A stretch of DNA of 40,428 nt from a virus (IMGVR_UViG_3300010430_000174:1-40428); one strand, 5' to 3'. Counted from the first letter of the stretch, positions 9,206 through 18,445 are shown. Notes: generated from the sequence alone by a model not told the origin. Numbers and translations: made by a program.

Positions 9206-9904
9206 TTATGCAGAGCCGGGGCGGTTCTCATTCGGCAGAGCCTTCAGGAATTCACCGGACCTCGGGTCGCGGTAGTCCTGACGGTGCCAAGGCTTCAGAG
9301 AGGTCGCCACGAACGTGCAAGACTCGTCAGTCGTGATGTCATCGATCGACATACCCGAACCGCAGTTCATGATCTCGCACTGGTTAACTTCCATACGGGC
9401 CACATGGCCGTACTCGTTAGCAGCGGAGACTACGATGTTGAACGGGGGAATCTGATCGTGATACTTGGCAGAGGCGATGATCTTGCCGTACCCAGGTGCA
9501 TCGTGCTGGATGTCCTCAGTACCTGTCGTAACCGTGGTGCTAATCACACCAGAGGTATTGGACTCGAAGATCTTCTTTGTTCCGCCGTCGGATGTCTGGG
9601 TAGGAGAGACAACCCGGTCATCCTCGGTCTCCCACTGGTTGGCAACGAACCAGGCGGCCTTCTGCATGGACTGCAGAAGGGCCGACCGGTCGAAGACCAG
9701 GAAGATCATGGAGCCAGCGATGCCACGCTTACCCCGGCTGAAAGACCGGGGGTCCGCGCTACCCATGGTGTACAGCGGCGCCTTCTCGCGAGTCACGGTG
9801 TACGAAAGCCCCTGGATCTCTGCGATCAGGTAGCCACCGCACGTGACCTGCATATCCACGCCGCTAAACGAGTTGAAAGTCTGTCTGTAGGAAGTGTTAG
9901 CCAT
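9206..9904 (-). CDS. major tail tube protein
   Basis: The protein has 232 residues from an ATG with GGAG about 8 bases upstream, directly after the sheath gene. The sheath-then-tube order is a hallmark of contractile-tailed phages. The sequence shows the beta-strand-rich tube layout: an early GVDMQVTCGGYLIAEIQGLSY segment, REKAPLYTMG, RGKRGIAGSMIFLVFDRS, and DQIPPFNIVVSAANEYG near residue 150. Many copies stack into the rigid inner tube through which DNA passes. It is the shortest of three tandem tube-fold genes, which suggests it is the major one. A strong stem-loop follows its stop codon. The family name is inferred from gene order and pattern. Confidence 0.8.
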   Translation of the reverse strand: MANTSYRQTFNSFSGVDMQVTCGGYLIAEIQGLSYTVTREKAPLYTMGSADPRSFSRGKRGIAGSMIFLVFDRSALLQSMQKAAWFVANQWETEDDRVVSPTQTSDGGTKKIFESNTSGVISTTVTTGTEDIQHDAPGYGKIIASAKYHDQIPPFNIVVSAANEYGHVARMEVNQCEIMNCGSGMSIDDITTDESCTFVATSLKPWHRQDYRDPRSGEFLKALPNENRPGSA

Positions 9905-9922
9905 TAGTGGATCTCCAGGTCG

Positions 9923-11383
9923 TTAGACCGTGATGTCGCCGGGCTTCTGCTGCTGGAGGAAGGTCTTCACCTTCACCAGCTCGTGACCGATCTCCAGAGT
10001 CAGGTTGATCGTGAGCTCGCCCAGAACCTGCTCATCACCCGTAGAGGTAATGACCATTTGGAAGTTCTGGATAGCACCCGGCGCCTTCATCTTGTTCAGC
10101 CCGCTACGAACCTCCGCATCAAGCGCGACCACATGCTCGGGCGTGATGGGAAGACCGAGGAATCTCTCAGCCTTCTCACGCACAACATCGATGGCTGCGT
10201 GGGTGATGCGAACGGTCGCGAGACGGACGTAGTCCGACCGGGTGTACTTGCCGCCGTTGTAGGCAGCGGTCACACCGCTCTGGATTGCGAAGCCACCCGA
10301 ACGGTTGACCATCGAGACCATGCGGGCCTGCAGAAGAGTCTGCGCGACCGAGCTGGGAATGGCACGGCTGGTGCCGTAGCCACCGATGGCCTTGTTCGTA
10401 GTAGCGTGGTGAGGCGGAAGGGTCGTGATGAGGCCGGCGTAGCCAACTGCACCAGCAGACATTGCCTGGTAGGTCGTGTTCTCGGGTACACCGAAGAGGT
10501 TGGCGAGGTTCTGAGTCTCGTCATTCCTCGCACGAGCCAGGATGGCTGTGATGGAGATGTAGCTGCCACCATCGACGTTGACGCCGTTGACGTCCTTGGC
10601 GATGGCTCCAGCGGAGTCTCTTGCCCAGCCGTCGTACGTCGCGGAGATGTTCCCCGGAGTCGTCTCAACGGACCCCTGAAGGTGTCCATCCAGCTCGGTC
10701 TCCGTGGAGTGATCCACGAGTGCGCCCGTCTCAGCAGAGAGGTGATCCTCCCACTCACGGACGAAGGCCAGAGAGGGATCGTCGAACCAGACACCAGTGG
10801 TGTCAGGAGCGCCGGTCCACGACTCATCAGCCGCAGTCATCATGAGGGGCTTCACACCCAGCACGCCGATACAGGCATTGAACTCGGTGGTCGCCTGGAA
10901 CAGGAAATCACCGAGCTGTCTGCGGAAGCCAACCGTTCGCGTCGCGCCACCAGGGCTCGTCGCCGAAAGGGTTTCCTCGTCAGCATGGGCGCCCGGGATG
11001 ACAACCACGTCGAGAGGATGAAGCTTCAGCAGATCGTATGAAGTCTCGAGAGCATCGAAGCGATCGTTGGCCGCATACGAACCCAGGATCTCACCTGAGG
11101 CTGTAGCGATCTTGACTACTTCGAGGTTTGTAGCGCCGGATTCAACGGCCTCGGCCAGTGCCATGGAGAGCTCAGAGGGCGCTCCAGACGCGTGACGAAG
11201 AGCCCGCATAGCGAGCGGCACAGATGTGACCCTGACGGGATCGTTGATATCCAACGAGGTCGAGGTCGTAGTTCCCAGGATGGTGAGCTTCGTGCCCGGA
11301 GTGGGGGGCTCAACTCGGAGCCTCCCGTCCGCGACATCGACGGTCACACCAGGGAGAGTGTCTACGTTAGTGAACGCAACCAT
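9923..11383 (-). CDS. tail sheath protein
   Basis: The protein has 486 residues from an ATG with AGGAG 7 bases upstream. The N-terminal part opens with GVTVDVADGRLRVEPP and a TKLTILGTTTS strand, as in sheath proteins. The C-terminal region carries the conserved sheath core: a helix containing VRLATVRITHAAIDVVREK, the FLGLPITPEH stretch, a helix with LNKMKAPGAI and a final long strand pair. The C-terminal strands of sheath subunits interlock with neighbours around the tube. Position immediately before the tube genes supports the call. The length is in the normal range for compact sheath proteins. This gene identifies the phage as contractile-tailed. Confidence 0.9.
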   Translation of the reverse strand: MVAFTNVDTLPGVTVDVADGRLRVEPPTPGTKLTILGTTTSTSLDINDPVRVTSVPLAMRALRHASGAPSELSMALAEAVESGATNLEVVKIATASGEILGSYAANDRFDALETSYDLLKLHPLDVVVIPGAHADEETLSATSPGGATRTVGFRRQLGDFLFQATTEFNACIGVLGVKPLMMTAADESWTGAPDTTGVWFDDPSLAFVREWEDHLSAETGALVDHSTETELDGHLQGSVETTPGNISATYDGWARDSAGAIAKDVNGVNVDGGSYISITAILARARNDETQNLANLFGVPENTTYQAMSAGAVGYAGLITTLPPHHATTNKAIGGYGTSRAIPSSVAQTLLQARMVSMVNRSGGFAIQSGVTAAYNGGKYTRSDYVRLATVRITHAAIDVVREKAERFLGLPITPEHVVALDAEVRSGLNKMKAPGAIQNFQMVITSTGDEQVLGELTINLTLEIGHELVKVKTFLQQQKPGDITV

Positions 11384-11396
11384 TTGAATCTCCTGG

Positions 11397-12500
11397 TTAC
11401 TGGCTTAGGCCAGTAGAGGTGTCTGCGATGTCGAGTGTCATTGGAAGGTAATTCCCAGACTCGTCGTAAAAGGAGCCCGTGTATGGATTCGGTGCAAGCC
11501 ATTCACCCCTAGACGTGATTGCTTCCGGAGTCGAATCTTCTGTCCACGAGATACCCACATTCAAGTCGATATGTCTGATGTTACTTTCGCGGCGGACCTC
11601 TAGCTCCTCCAACCTGAAGTAGTACTGCACCGCTCGACCTGCTGCATCGAAACCTCTGCTCCGTCGTTTGACGTCGTCTTGGCTCCAAAACAGGATCTCA
11701 TTGATGCCGTTTATCTTCAGGGAAGGAATGTTCCTTGTCATGAAGTCCCGAAACCACCTTGCGAGATGGTCAGCGATCAGAGCTCGCGGGTGCCATGCTA
11801 CGTACTCGACAAGTGTATCCATCCACCATCCCGAAATCACAACGGACTGTTGAGGGGATTCTGGATCGATAAACACTTCTCGTACACGCGGCTTCAGCTG
11901 CGTTCTCTGACCAAAGGGCTTCGCGCCGATACTACCGGGACGTTGAGTCTTAAGCAAGTAGGTCACTGTCGGAACTACGACCTTAGACAGAGCGTTCCTG
12001 GTGTCTGCACCGGCTACGTCTTCACCCGGTGTAGGAGTGTCGGGCGAAGAGTCTTCCTCTTTGAACGCCACGAGATTCCTGTCCCGAGCGGCTCCCTTCC
12101 ACACCAGTTCCTGATGCGCAGTAGGAGCCTTATCAAGGTACACAAGCCCATTCCAGGGGATGCGATCGCGTCCGTCTGGAACGTGCTTGACTGTAAAGAC
12201 CTCATTCGTGCGGAGGTCGTAGAGCTCGTCGCCTCTCTCGGGACGACACCAGATGAAGGCATTGGCGAGGTGGATCAGCTTCTTGTTGGCTGCCTCGGGC
12301 CACGTCCAAAATGTCTGGTCTTCCTCCATGAAGAACTCGAGGACGTCCGGGAGCTCGGTCTCGAGGATGGTGGGACCGATGCTCACAGCCCTCATGGCGT
12401 TGGCTCGTTCGTCCAACACCTGGTAGAACTTCGGGTTCCCTGCCGAGTCTCGATAGGTCGTGATGACGGCTCGACCTGACCGCAGATTACGAAGGCCCAT
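11397..12500 (-). CDS. tail terminator or tail-completion candidate
   Basis: The protein has 367 residues; its ATG shares a base with the upstream TAA (TAATG) and has GGGAG upstream. It lies immediately before the sheath gene, where contractile phages encode the protein that caps the tail or joins it to the neck. The N-terminal 140 residues are beta-rich (GLRNLRSGRAVITTYRD at the start). A charged linker near residues 145-170 (about position 12040) follows. The C-terminal half has helical segments (WHPRALIADHLARWFRDFM) leading to mixed strands with RRESNIRHIDLNVGI. I recognise no named family, so the role rests on position. Confidence 0.55.
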   Translation of the reverse strand: MGLRNLRSGRAVITTYRDSAGNPKFYQVLDERANAMRAVSIGPTILETELPDVLEFFMEEDQTFWTWPEAANKKLIHLANAFIWCRPERGDELYDLRTNEVFTVKHVPDGRDRIPWNGLVYLDKAPTAHQELVWKGAARDRNLVAFKEEDSSPDTPTPGEDVAGADTRNALSKVVVPTVTYLLKTQRPGSIGAKPFGQRTQLKPRVREVFIDPESPQQSVVISGWWMDTLVEYVAWHPRALIADHLARWFRDFMTRNIPSLKINGINEILFWSQDDVKRRSRGFDAAGRAVQYYFRLEELEVRRESNIRHIDLNVGISWTEDSTPEAITSRGEWLAPNPYTGSFYDESGNYLPMTLDIADTSTGLSQ

Positions 12501-12970
12501 TAGTACTCGTCTCCCAGTGCGAGCTCTTGCACATAGACCTGGAAGAACTCGACTCTCCCTCCGAGTTCACGCATCTCATCGACGTCGAGGATGTCGTACT
12601 TCCGAACGATACGGAAGGGCTCGACCAAGCTCATGCTTCCGTCGGCGTGCTCTTCTTGTGCAAGCTCTAGAAGGAAGTCATGTCTCGCCGGCTTGATGCC
12701 ACTGCGAACATAGAACATAAGCAGAGGCTCGCCGATCTTCCCGAGAGCAGTCTCCTTCTCCCCTCGAGCGAAGAGCGTCCGCTTGCGGATCTCAATGAAG
12801 AAGTCCTGGTGCTTGTGGCCAGACCCCATGTTGTCCAGGTCTTCACCTTCCTCAGTACCAGGGTTGACATCGGAGCTGTGCCGGGTGCCAACGCGTCGAC
12901 GCAGAGCTGCCCAGTGACCCTTGCAGGACATCAGCTTGTCGAACTCTTCTCTGAGGTTGATCTCGGTCAC
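12500..12970 (-). CDS. head-closure or neck protein candidate
   Basis: The protein has 156 residues from a GTG (12970-12968) overlapping the TAG of the gene before. The layout resembles a phage connector group whose members have an N-terminal Cys-rich knuckle (GxGx near the middle of the domain), then a strand-rich body ending with an EPF-x-I...GGRVEFF-type segment. Here the body is clear (LVEPFRIVRKYDILDVD, then LGGRVEFFQVYVQEL), and MGSGHKHQDFFIEI matches the knuckle region. Only one Cys remains, so any metal site has been lost. It sits among neck-candidate genes between the fibre-like proteins and the sheath. The comparison is from memory of such proteins and is tentative. Confidence 0.5.
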   Translation of the reverse strand: MTEINLREEFDKLMSCKGHWAALRRRVGTRHSSDVNPGTEEGEDLDNMGSGHKHQDFFIEIRKRTLFARGEKETALGKIGEPLLMFYVRSGIKPARHDFLLELAQEEHADGSMSLVEPFRIVRKYDILDVDEMRELGGRVEFFQVYVQELALGDEY

Positions 12971-13347
12971 TAACAGTCTCTCTTCGGCGGTCCAGAGTCC
13001 CGCTTCTTAGGCAGGCCCGAGCTCAGTCTATCAAGCCCTCCACGCTTGCGTCGGTAGAGCTTGACGGGTGCTAGCTTGTAGACACCGTCCTTGCCCCTGA
13101 CCTCGAGCGTGGCCTCTCCAACGGGCTCCAGGCTCTCTGCATCAACGACCTGAGGTAGAGAGTCCGGGAGGACGCCCGGCAGGATCTCGATCACCCGGTT
13201 AGCTGCTTCACCATCCGCGGGGATGTGAGCGGGGAGGCCGTACTCGGGGTTCGGCTCATCCGTGATGATGACAGCGATCCCAAGGCCCCAAGTGGCAACC
13301 GGCTTACCCGGAAGGCCGAGATGGAAACAGGGACGCGGGAAGATCAC
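12970..13347 (-). CDS. small virion or neck protein, unknown
   Basis: The protein has 125 residues from a GTG that overlaps the TGA of the upstream gene by four bases (GTGA), with AGGAG 8 bases before it. The N-terminal 60 residues look like a compact beta/alpha fold (FHLGLPGKPVATWGLGIAV). A middle stretch is acidic, and the last 35 residues are strongly basic (KLYRRKRGGLDRL and KKRDSGPPKRDC), suggesting contact with DNA or an acidic partner. No family was recognised. Tight coupling with the two flanking genes supports a structural or assembly role in the neck region. Confidence 0.5.
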   Translation of the reverse strand: MIFPRPCFHLGLPGKPVATWGLGIAVIITDEPNPEYGLPAHIPADGEAANRVIEILPGVLPDSLPQVVDAESLEPVGEATLEVRGKDGVYKLAPVKLYRRKRGGLDRLSSGLPKKRDSGPPKRDC

Positions 13348-13997
13348 TCGAGACGCTCCTGACGCTCGGCTCCGCTACCTCGATAGGGGATCAGGCCCTG
13401 GTCGTCTTCATAGATCAGAGCCTCAAGAAGAACCGTGGTTCCGTCATCGTCGAAGATGATCATCTTGCCAGCATTCGGACCAGACTTGTAAGTGATCTTC
13501 CTGTTGCGAAGGATCTTGTTCACCATCGCCTGGTCGACTCGGATGAACCCAATGTCTGTCTGGATCGTAGCGACGTCAGCCTCGATGCCTAGAAGGGCTG
13601 CGCTCTCTGCCACTGTAAGACCGCTGACCCCAGTGACGACGAGACCAGCCGAGAGGTTGGGGAGAAGCGTAGGGCCAGTGAGGTTGCTGTAGATGTCCTG
13701 CATGTTGTGGTTCGCCCCGGTACACGAGACGATCCAGCCACCAGCAGGTGATACGGCGATGGTGTAAGGATCAAGGAACACGACACCTCGAGCGAAGGTG
13801 ATGCCCGAGATGACCTGCTCAGTGTTGTGGTCATGGGTGTAGGGCCACGCAGCACCTTCCGCCTGTTGGGCTTCAAGGTCTCTGAGGTCCAGACGCACCT
13901 GATCAATGTCGAGCTGGTACACACCCCCACCAAGCGCAGTCATGTAGGACTGCGGGATGGTGATTACGGAGGTGGGCCAGTCGACAGTGATCGGCAT
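13344..13997 (-). CDS. virion appendage protein (fibre/collar-like C-terminus)
   Basis: The protein has 217 residues. The N-terminal domain (about residues 1-120) is beta-rich. A helix near residues 130-160 (ESAALLGIEADVATIQTD) may be a short trimerising coil. The C-terminal part (KMIIFDDDGTTVLLEALIYED, then IPYRGSGAERQERLE) matches a strand-rich end I recall from many phage collar and tail-fibre proteins. The preceding gene ends TAA only three bases upstream, and there is no good ribosome site, so translation probably depends on reinitiation. It is likely a capsid or neck fibre. The target and exact location are unknown. Confidence 0.55.
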   Translation of the reverse strand: MPITVDWPTSVITIPQSYMTALGGGVYQLDIDQVRLDLRDLEAQQAEGAAWPYTHDHNTEQVISGITFARGVVFLDPYTIAVSPAGGWIVSCTGANHNMQDIYSNLTGPTLLPNLSAGLVVTGVSGLTVAESAALLGIEADVATIQTDIGFIRVDQAMVNKILRNRKITYKSGPNAGKMIIFDDDGTTVLLEALIYEDDQGLIPYRGSGAERQERLE

Positions 13998-14000
13998 TGG

Positions 14001-14312
14001 TTACACGGGGGAAGGTTCCGGGTCAGGGATGACCCAGCCGTTGGCCTTGCAGATCTCACGGACCCGCATGAGTTCTTCGAGCTCGTGCTTGCCGGCATCG
14101 TTGATGCGCTTGCCTAGCTCGATGTTCGAGAGCCTCGATGCTTCAAGCTGAGCCTCGAGGGATGAGATGGTGTTCTGGGCAACTTCATTGGCCTGGCCTA
14201 GCTGCTGGAACTGCTGGTCCATCAGCTCCGTGCCCCTTTGCATTGCCTTGTTGTCACTGAGCAGCTTGTGGCACCACTCTTCCCAGCTGATTCCATCGGG
14301 CTTCGTCGCCAT
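14001..14312 (-). CDS. small coiled-coil virion protein, unknown
   Basis: The protein has 103 residues from an ATG with a perfect AGGAGG about 8 bases upstream, one of the strongest ribosome sites in the window. It is almost wholly helical: an N-terminal GISWEEWCHKLLSDNK, then a heptad-like stretch (residues about 30-85, including QNTISSLEAQLEASRLSNIE), and a short Pro-rich tail (IPDPEPSPV). It sits between a large beta-rich virion protein and a fibre-like protein. It could be a chaperone or a trimerising linker for either. I recognise no family. Confidence 0.5.
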   Translation of the reverse strand: MATKPDGISWEEWCHKLLSDNKAMQRGTELMDQQFQQLGQANEVAQNTISSLEAQLEASRLSNIELGKRINDAGKHELEELMRVREICKANGWVIPDPEPSPV

Positions 14313-14324
14313 GATTTACTCCTC

Positions 14325-16181
14325 CTATTGGTCCAAGAGCATGGAGACCGTCAAGGATAGCCCGAGGGTGGTACTTACCTCATCGTTGATCGGGGATTGC
14401 TTGTAGAACGGCGAGGAGTCCATCTTTCGGACCCATCCCTCCACCGGCTGAGCCAAGGAGATCGACCGGGTATCCGTCACAATCCCGGAGGCATTGGTCA
14501 GACTATTGAAGTAGGCCCCAGTGATGGTGAGGCTGCCAGTAGCTGAGCCATTGGTACCCGTAACCACATAGGTGTAGGCATTGGCGGTAGTCACGGTGAT
14601 CTGGTGACAGCCGTTGTATCCCTCGCCCGTGTCCGCGCCCTCAAGCAGAACGAAGTCTCCTGTCGCCAACCCGTGAGATGTATGCGTGACAGTGATGAGG
14701 TTTCCACCTGTGCGGGCAGCACCGGTGATCGCCTGCTGATAGTGCATGTCCCCCGTGCCATCTGCGGCCACGAGAAGAACGCCGGCGTCCTCGATCGGGA
14801 GCTGGGTGGTGATGTCCAAGACCTCAATCTCAACCGTAACCGGGTCGATGACGAAGGTCACCGTGTCGGTGCCACGAACGATGTCGTAGGAGATCGTGCC
14901 AGTGCAACCAGACAGGTTGACGATCCAGTCTGTGTCGGAACCCTTGTCTCCGAAAAGGAGCGTCGCGCCATCGGTCTCGTCGGTGGCGTTCCAGTCAGTG
15001 CCGAACGCGATGTCTGTGAGAGTGATCTCTGTAGGTGTGCTCGACCCAAAGCTGATCGCGTGGTGAGCGTTCGCGCCCTGGCTAAACTCCATGTTGTCTA
15101 GGAGTCCGTCAGGATCAGTCGCCACGTTCCACACAAGCCCGGCACCATTTACTGCGACGGTGGGTTCGAGGATCTTCGTGCCGAGGAGGTTCGTCCCTGG
15201 CGCAGTCACTTCATTGCATGCGCGGAAGGTACAGGTGGTCACGTCCGCATCCACTGCGGCCAGGAAGTCGAACGTGTCCATTCCAATGAACTGACAGTTC
15301 GTGAAGAGGATGTCGCCCGACGTCTGGACAAAGACACCGCGAGGGTCAGTCCCTGTTCCCAGGGCCTTGATGATGATGTTGTCCCACTCGATGTTCGAGC
15401 TGGCGTTGATGACCTCGAAACGAGTGAAGCCCGGGGTGACGAACGGCGTGTCCCGAATGAAGATGACCTGGCCAGAGTCACGCATGTCGCAGAGCGTGCC
15501 GCTCGTACCGAGAGAGTGGAATCCCTGCACCCGGTACGTGCCGTCGCTGGTCGCTTCGATGATGCCGTATCGACGGATGTTGGCGTTCGAGTACGCTTCA
15601 GCTTTGGCAAACGTCTGATAGTCGGCCGTCTCGCCACCGGTCCAGTCGAGCTGGAATCGGCCGAAGCGAATGGCGTCGATGCCGAACGGTGAACCCTTGG
15701 TCGGTCCATTGGCGGTGACGTCTACACCACCACCGACCCAGTCGACGGTACCTGCTGCAGACGGAGACCCGTTCTGTCCCGTCTCCAGGCTGTTGTCGAA
15801 GTTCACGACCCACGGCACCCATGTCTCGAACAGCAGGGATGTTGCGTCACCAACCTCGAAGTACCAGTTCACCGACGTAGACGTGCCGACCATGACGCGC
15901 ATGCCGTTGGCACCGATGGCGTTGGGTACGTGGTAGATCTGCCAGACCATCACGGCTTCGTCGGTACCGACAGCCAGATCCACGGTGTTGTGGTCGTGCA
16001 TCATGCCTCTGAGGGCACTGGCCCAGGCGTTCTTCGACGCGCACTCTGCGTTCTGGATGAAGTAGTCAGTCTCGTCGTTCAGGCCTGCAGGGCCACCACC
16101 GAATGCTGAGAAGGTGCCATCCGTGGACGGCTCGAGCATCACGTCAGTCGTGTTGGCGATGGCCCATGCAGGAACGGCCAT
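14325..16181 (-). CDS. beta-rich virion/fibre protein with beta-helix-like and FCCH-like segments
   Basis: The protein has 618 residues; its ATG overlaps the upstream TAA and has GGAG nearby. The central part (residues about 260-345) has short alternating strands with SNIEWDNIIIKALG and GDILFTNCQFIG repeats, as in right-handed beta-helices. Residues about 487-558 hold a domain seen in many phage fibre proteins: LITVTHTSHGLATGDFVLLE, GYNGCHQITVTTANAYTYVV, GSATGS. It has been likened to the FCCH domain of ubiquitin-activating enzyme E1. The remainder is Thr/Gly/Asp-rich. A surface appendage on head or neck is likely. Host-binding or depolymerase activity is possible but not shown. Confidence 0.65.
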   Translation of the reverse strand: MAVPAWAIANTTDVMLEPSTDGTFSAFGGGPAGLNDETDYFIQNAECASKNAWASALRGMMHDHNTVDLAVGTDEAVMVWQIYHVPNAIGANGMRVMVGTSTSVNWYFEVGDATSLLFETWVPWVVNFDNSLETGQNGSPSAAGTVDWVGGGVDVTANGPTKGSPFGIDAIRFGRFQLDWTGGETADYQTFAKAEAYSNANIRRYGIIEATSDGTYRVQGFHSLGTSGTLCDMRDSGQVIFIRDTPFVTPGFTRFEVINASSNIEWDNIIIKALGTGTDPRGVFVQTSGDILFTNCQFIGMDTFDFLAAVDADVTTCTFRACNEVTAPGTNLLGTKILEPTVAVNGAGLVWNVATDPDGLLDNMEFSQGANAHHAISFGSSTPTEITLTDIAFGTDWNATDETDGATLLFGDKGSDTDWIVNLSGCTGTISYDIVRGTDTVTFVIDPVTVEIEVLDITTQLPIEDAGVLLVAADGTGDMHYQQAITGAARTGGNLITVTHTSHGLATGDFVLLEGADTGEGYNGCHQITVTTANAYTYVVTGTNGSATGSLTITGAYFNSLTNASGIVTDTRSISLAQPVEGWVRKMDSSPFYKQSPINDEVSTTLGLSLTVSMLLDQ

Positions 16182-16384
16182 TAGGAATACTCCGCATCAA
16201 GGGCGGCCTGCATCTGCTCAGTTGTGAACGTGAGGTCGACAGAGTCACCGAGAATCTGGCCGTCGTCGAGGTGAAGATCGCCGCAGGCGCAATAACAACT
16301 CTGGTGAGAGGTAGAGGCCTCACACCACATGACGGTACCGCAGCTAGAGCACTTGGCCCAGGACTGGAGGTTCGCGACTTCCAA
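16181..16384 (-). CDS. small Cys-rich, probably zinc-binding protein
   Basis: The protein has 67 residues and starts at a TTG (16384-16382) with GGAG 7 bases upstream; the ATG just before it is in another frame that stops after 17 codons. Cysteines are arranged as CSSC near residue 12 and CYCACG near residue 30, with a Cys between (MWCEA) and nearby His, consistent with one zinc ribbon. A short acidic C-terminal helix follows (TTEQMQAALDAEYS). It lies between two large beta-rich virion genes and overlaps the next by a TAATG-type junction. It could be an assembly helper for them. No family assigned. Confidence 0.6.
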   Translation of the reverse strand: MEVANLQSWAKCSSCGTVMWCEASTSHQSCYCACGDLHLDDGQILGDSVDLTFTTEQMQAALDAEYS

Positions 16385-16396
16385 GGCCCTTCTCCA

Positions 16397-18445
16397 TTAC
16401 GCGTCTGCGAGGCGGTTGATCTGAGACGAGCCTCCGCTAGACCCGAGAGAGGCCTGCTGGTCAATCGGCTTGATCGGGATGCCATCGCCAGCGGCACCAC
16501 CATCACGGACTCTAACCCACATGGTCATCGGGGTCGTAAAGACCGTGGTGTAGGTCGTGGGGTCAACTGTCACCGGCTTGTCGATCGGCATCACGATAAT
16601 CTCGCTGCCGGAAGCAGCTGTATCGTTACCAGAGAAGTCGTGCGAGGGAATCGTGTAGGTGGTCGTGCCGTTGGTGGCTGTGTACTCCAGGAAGACCCGC
16701 CGGTTGTCATCAACCGTGAGTCGCAGCCAGCCCGTAGCCGGTGTATTGGCCGGAACTGAGTTCACTGTGACTGTGGTGATCCCCGCGCCAACAAGGGCGC
16801 CATTGGTGGTGTCCTGTGCCCAGTTGAAGTCCGCGTTGGAGGCGTGCTTCTCGCCGACCATCAGATAGTCTTCGGAGGGCTTGACTCCATTGACCGAGAA
16901 GGTCACGGTGTTCGGGGCGGAGTTCGTGTCGCCGTCGAGGTCCACGACCGTCGTCGGGAAGGAGATATCGCTGGCCGCGAAGCCCACACCAAACGCACCG
17001 ATCATCGAGCCCACGTAGTTGCCGAGGAAGACCGGGGAGATCGTCTGGGCAACAATCGTTGCGTTCACATCAGCCGTTGCAGCCGATGTAATGCCGCGTA
17101 CCTCGAGGGTGTCGACCGGGGCCACACCAGTACGAAGCTGGATGTGATGCTCGAGCCCAGCGGTGTCGACGGCCAGCATGACACCGGAGCCACCACCCAG
17201 AGTCGGGTCGGCGACAGGAGTAGTCGTGTCCACAGCGGCTGTGACCCCAGACGCTGCACTCGGAGTGTTGTAGGAGCCGACGTCGTACTCGGTCATGACC
17301 TCGGTATCAACCGGGGTGATCGTGCCCGTGGTGTCATCGAGGGCTACGATCATCGTGGTCGTGCCGTTGTCGTACATGATCCGGCCGCCGTTGCCGCCCG
17401 TACCGAACCTGATGTAGTTACCCACGGTGAACGTACCGCCCGCCAGGGTGTCGTACGTAACCTGGGTCCCCCAGACGACATCCTCGCGCTCGTTGAACGT
17501 GCCCGAGAGGTTCTGGTAGATGTACGAGTGAGTGATGCCTCGGAAGAACTCACCGCCGATGGTGTCGATCGTCTTTGCGGAGCCCGTCTTGGTGGCTTCC
17601 TTGTAGTACTCCCACAGACCCTTGAGGCCGTCACCCGAGGTGTCGGCTCCATAGGTGTACTCAGAGTAGTAGGGCTGGACGCCGTTACCATCACCGATGT
17701 CAATCGTCTGGTATCCACCGGTCGGAGCGTTGGCCGTGCCACCACTGTTGACGACGTGGGTGTAGGCCGTGACCGTACCGAAGGCGGTGTCGTTCTGCGG
17801 GTCATCCACTGAGGAGACCGCGGCCACCGACTCACCCGTACCGAGGGTCACCTCGAAGGAGGCGTACGAGTCGAGGTAGTTGTGAATCTGGACGAGGACC
17901 TTGCTGCCATCGATCTTGGTGCCGCTGGTCGCAATCTTGACCTGGAAGCGGGCAAGCACACCAGTCGTCACGTTGCCATTGAAAGGCGAGGCCTGCGTAC
18001 CCCAGAAGGGCGCGGTGTCCGTGGTCGTGTACTGGTAGAGGTCCTTGTCCTGGATGACCATGATCTGAGTGTTGGTCTGCGCGACCGAACCCAGGATACT
18101 GAGAGCCCCCCAGGCCTCCCGTGTCGCCCCCGAGCCCTGAACCCAGGACGCACCATAGAGGTGCTCCATGGCTTCGTCGTCAAAGTTGTAGCGCGGACCA
18201 CCGTTGCCGGTGTGATCTTCGAGGTTGAAGATCTGGTCCGTCGTACGCGTCGACGCGATCAGCGAGGCCATGTCGATGATGTCGTTGTTGGCACCACCGG
18301 CAGCCTGCTGTTGCGAGGCCTTCAGCGAGAGCCAGCGATGGATCTCGAGACCTGTGTGAGTGGCTGCGGCATCGTTGAGGCCGACAAATCGGATGTCGCC
18401 GGTGATGAAGTTTACCGACCAATCGTCGTCGTGAACAGTCGCCAT
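16397..18445 (-). CDS. large beta-rich virion structural protein
   Basis: The protein has 682 residues from an ATG with GGAG about 8 bases upstream. It is Thr/Gly/Asp/Val-rich with few Lys, like secreted or surface virion proteins. The N-terminal 130 residues contain DWSVNFITGDIRFVGLND and a helix with EIHRWLSLKASQQQ. The middle holds many short strands, and the C-terminus is IPIKPIDQQASL plus a Ser/Gly-rich end. I recall similar large proteins in environmental tailed phages, usually called virion structural protein. It is preceded by the one good promoter in the window, which suggests separate or boosted expression. A head- or neck-decorating appendage is the best guess. Confidence 0.65.
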   Translation of the reverse strand: MATVHDDDWSVNFITGDIRFVGLNDAAATHTGLEIHRWLSLKASQQQAAGGANNDIIDMASLIASTRTTDQIFNLEDHTGNGGPRYNFDDEAMEHLYGASWVQGSGATREAWGALSILGSVAQTNTQIMVIQDKDLYQYTTTDTAPFWGTQASPFNGNVTTGVLARFQVKIATSGTKIDGSKVLVQIHNYLDSYASFEVTLGTGESVAAVSSVDDPQNDTAFGTVTAYTHVVNSGGTANAPTGGYQTIDIGDGNGVQPYYSEYTYGADTSGDGLKGLWEYYKEATKTGSAKTIDTIGGEFFRGITHSYIYQNLSGTFNEREDVVWGTQVTYDTLAGGTFTVGNYIRFGTGGNGGRIMYDNGTTTMIVALDDTTGTITPVDTEVMTEYDVGSYNTPSAASGVTAAVDTTTPVADPTLGGGSGVMLAVDTAGLEHHIQLRTGVAPVDTLEVRGITSAATADVNATIVAQTISPVFLGNYVGSMIGAFGVGFAASDISFPTTVVDLDGDTNSAPNTVTFSVNGVKPSEDYLMVGEKHASNADFNWAQDTTNGALVGAGITTVTVNSVPANTPATGWLRLTVDDNRRVFLEYTATNGTTTYTIPSHDFSGNDTAASGSEIIVMPIDKPVTVDPTTYTTVFTTPMTMWVRVRDGGAAGDGIPIKPIDQQASLGSSGGSSQINRLADA

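Noticed and set aside
9983-11041. Open frame of 352 codons on the plus strand, opposite the sheath gene
   Set aside because: It lies wholly inside a well-supported sheath gene and has the Arg/His/Asp-rich composition of an antisense shadow.
16844-17812. Open frame of 322 codons on the plus strand, opposite the 682-residue virion gene
   Set aside because: It lies fully inside a supported gene, is rich in Arg, Gly and Val without motifs, and has no ribosome site.
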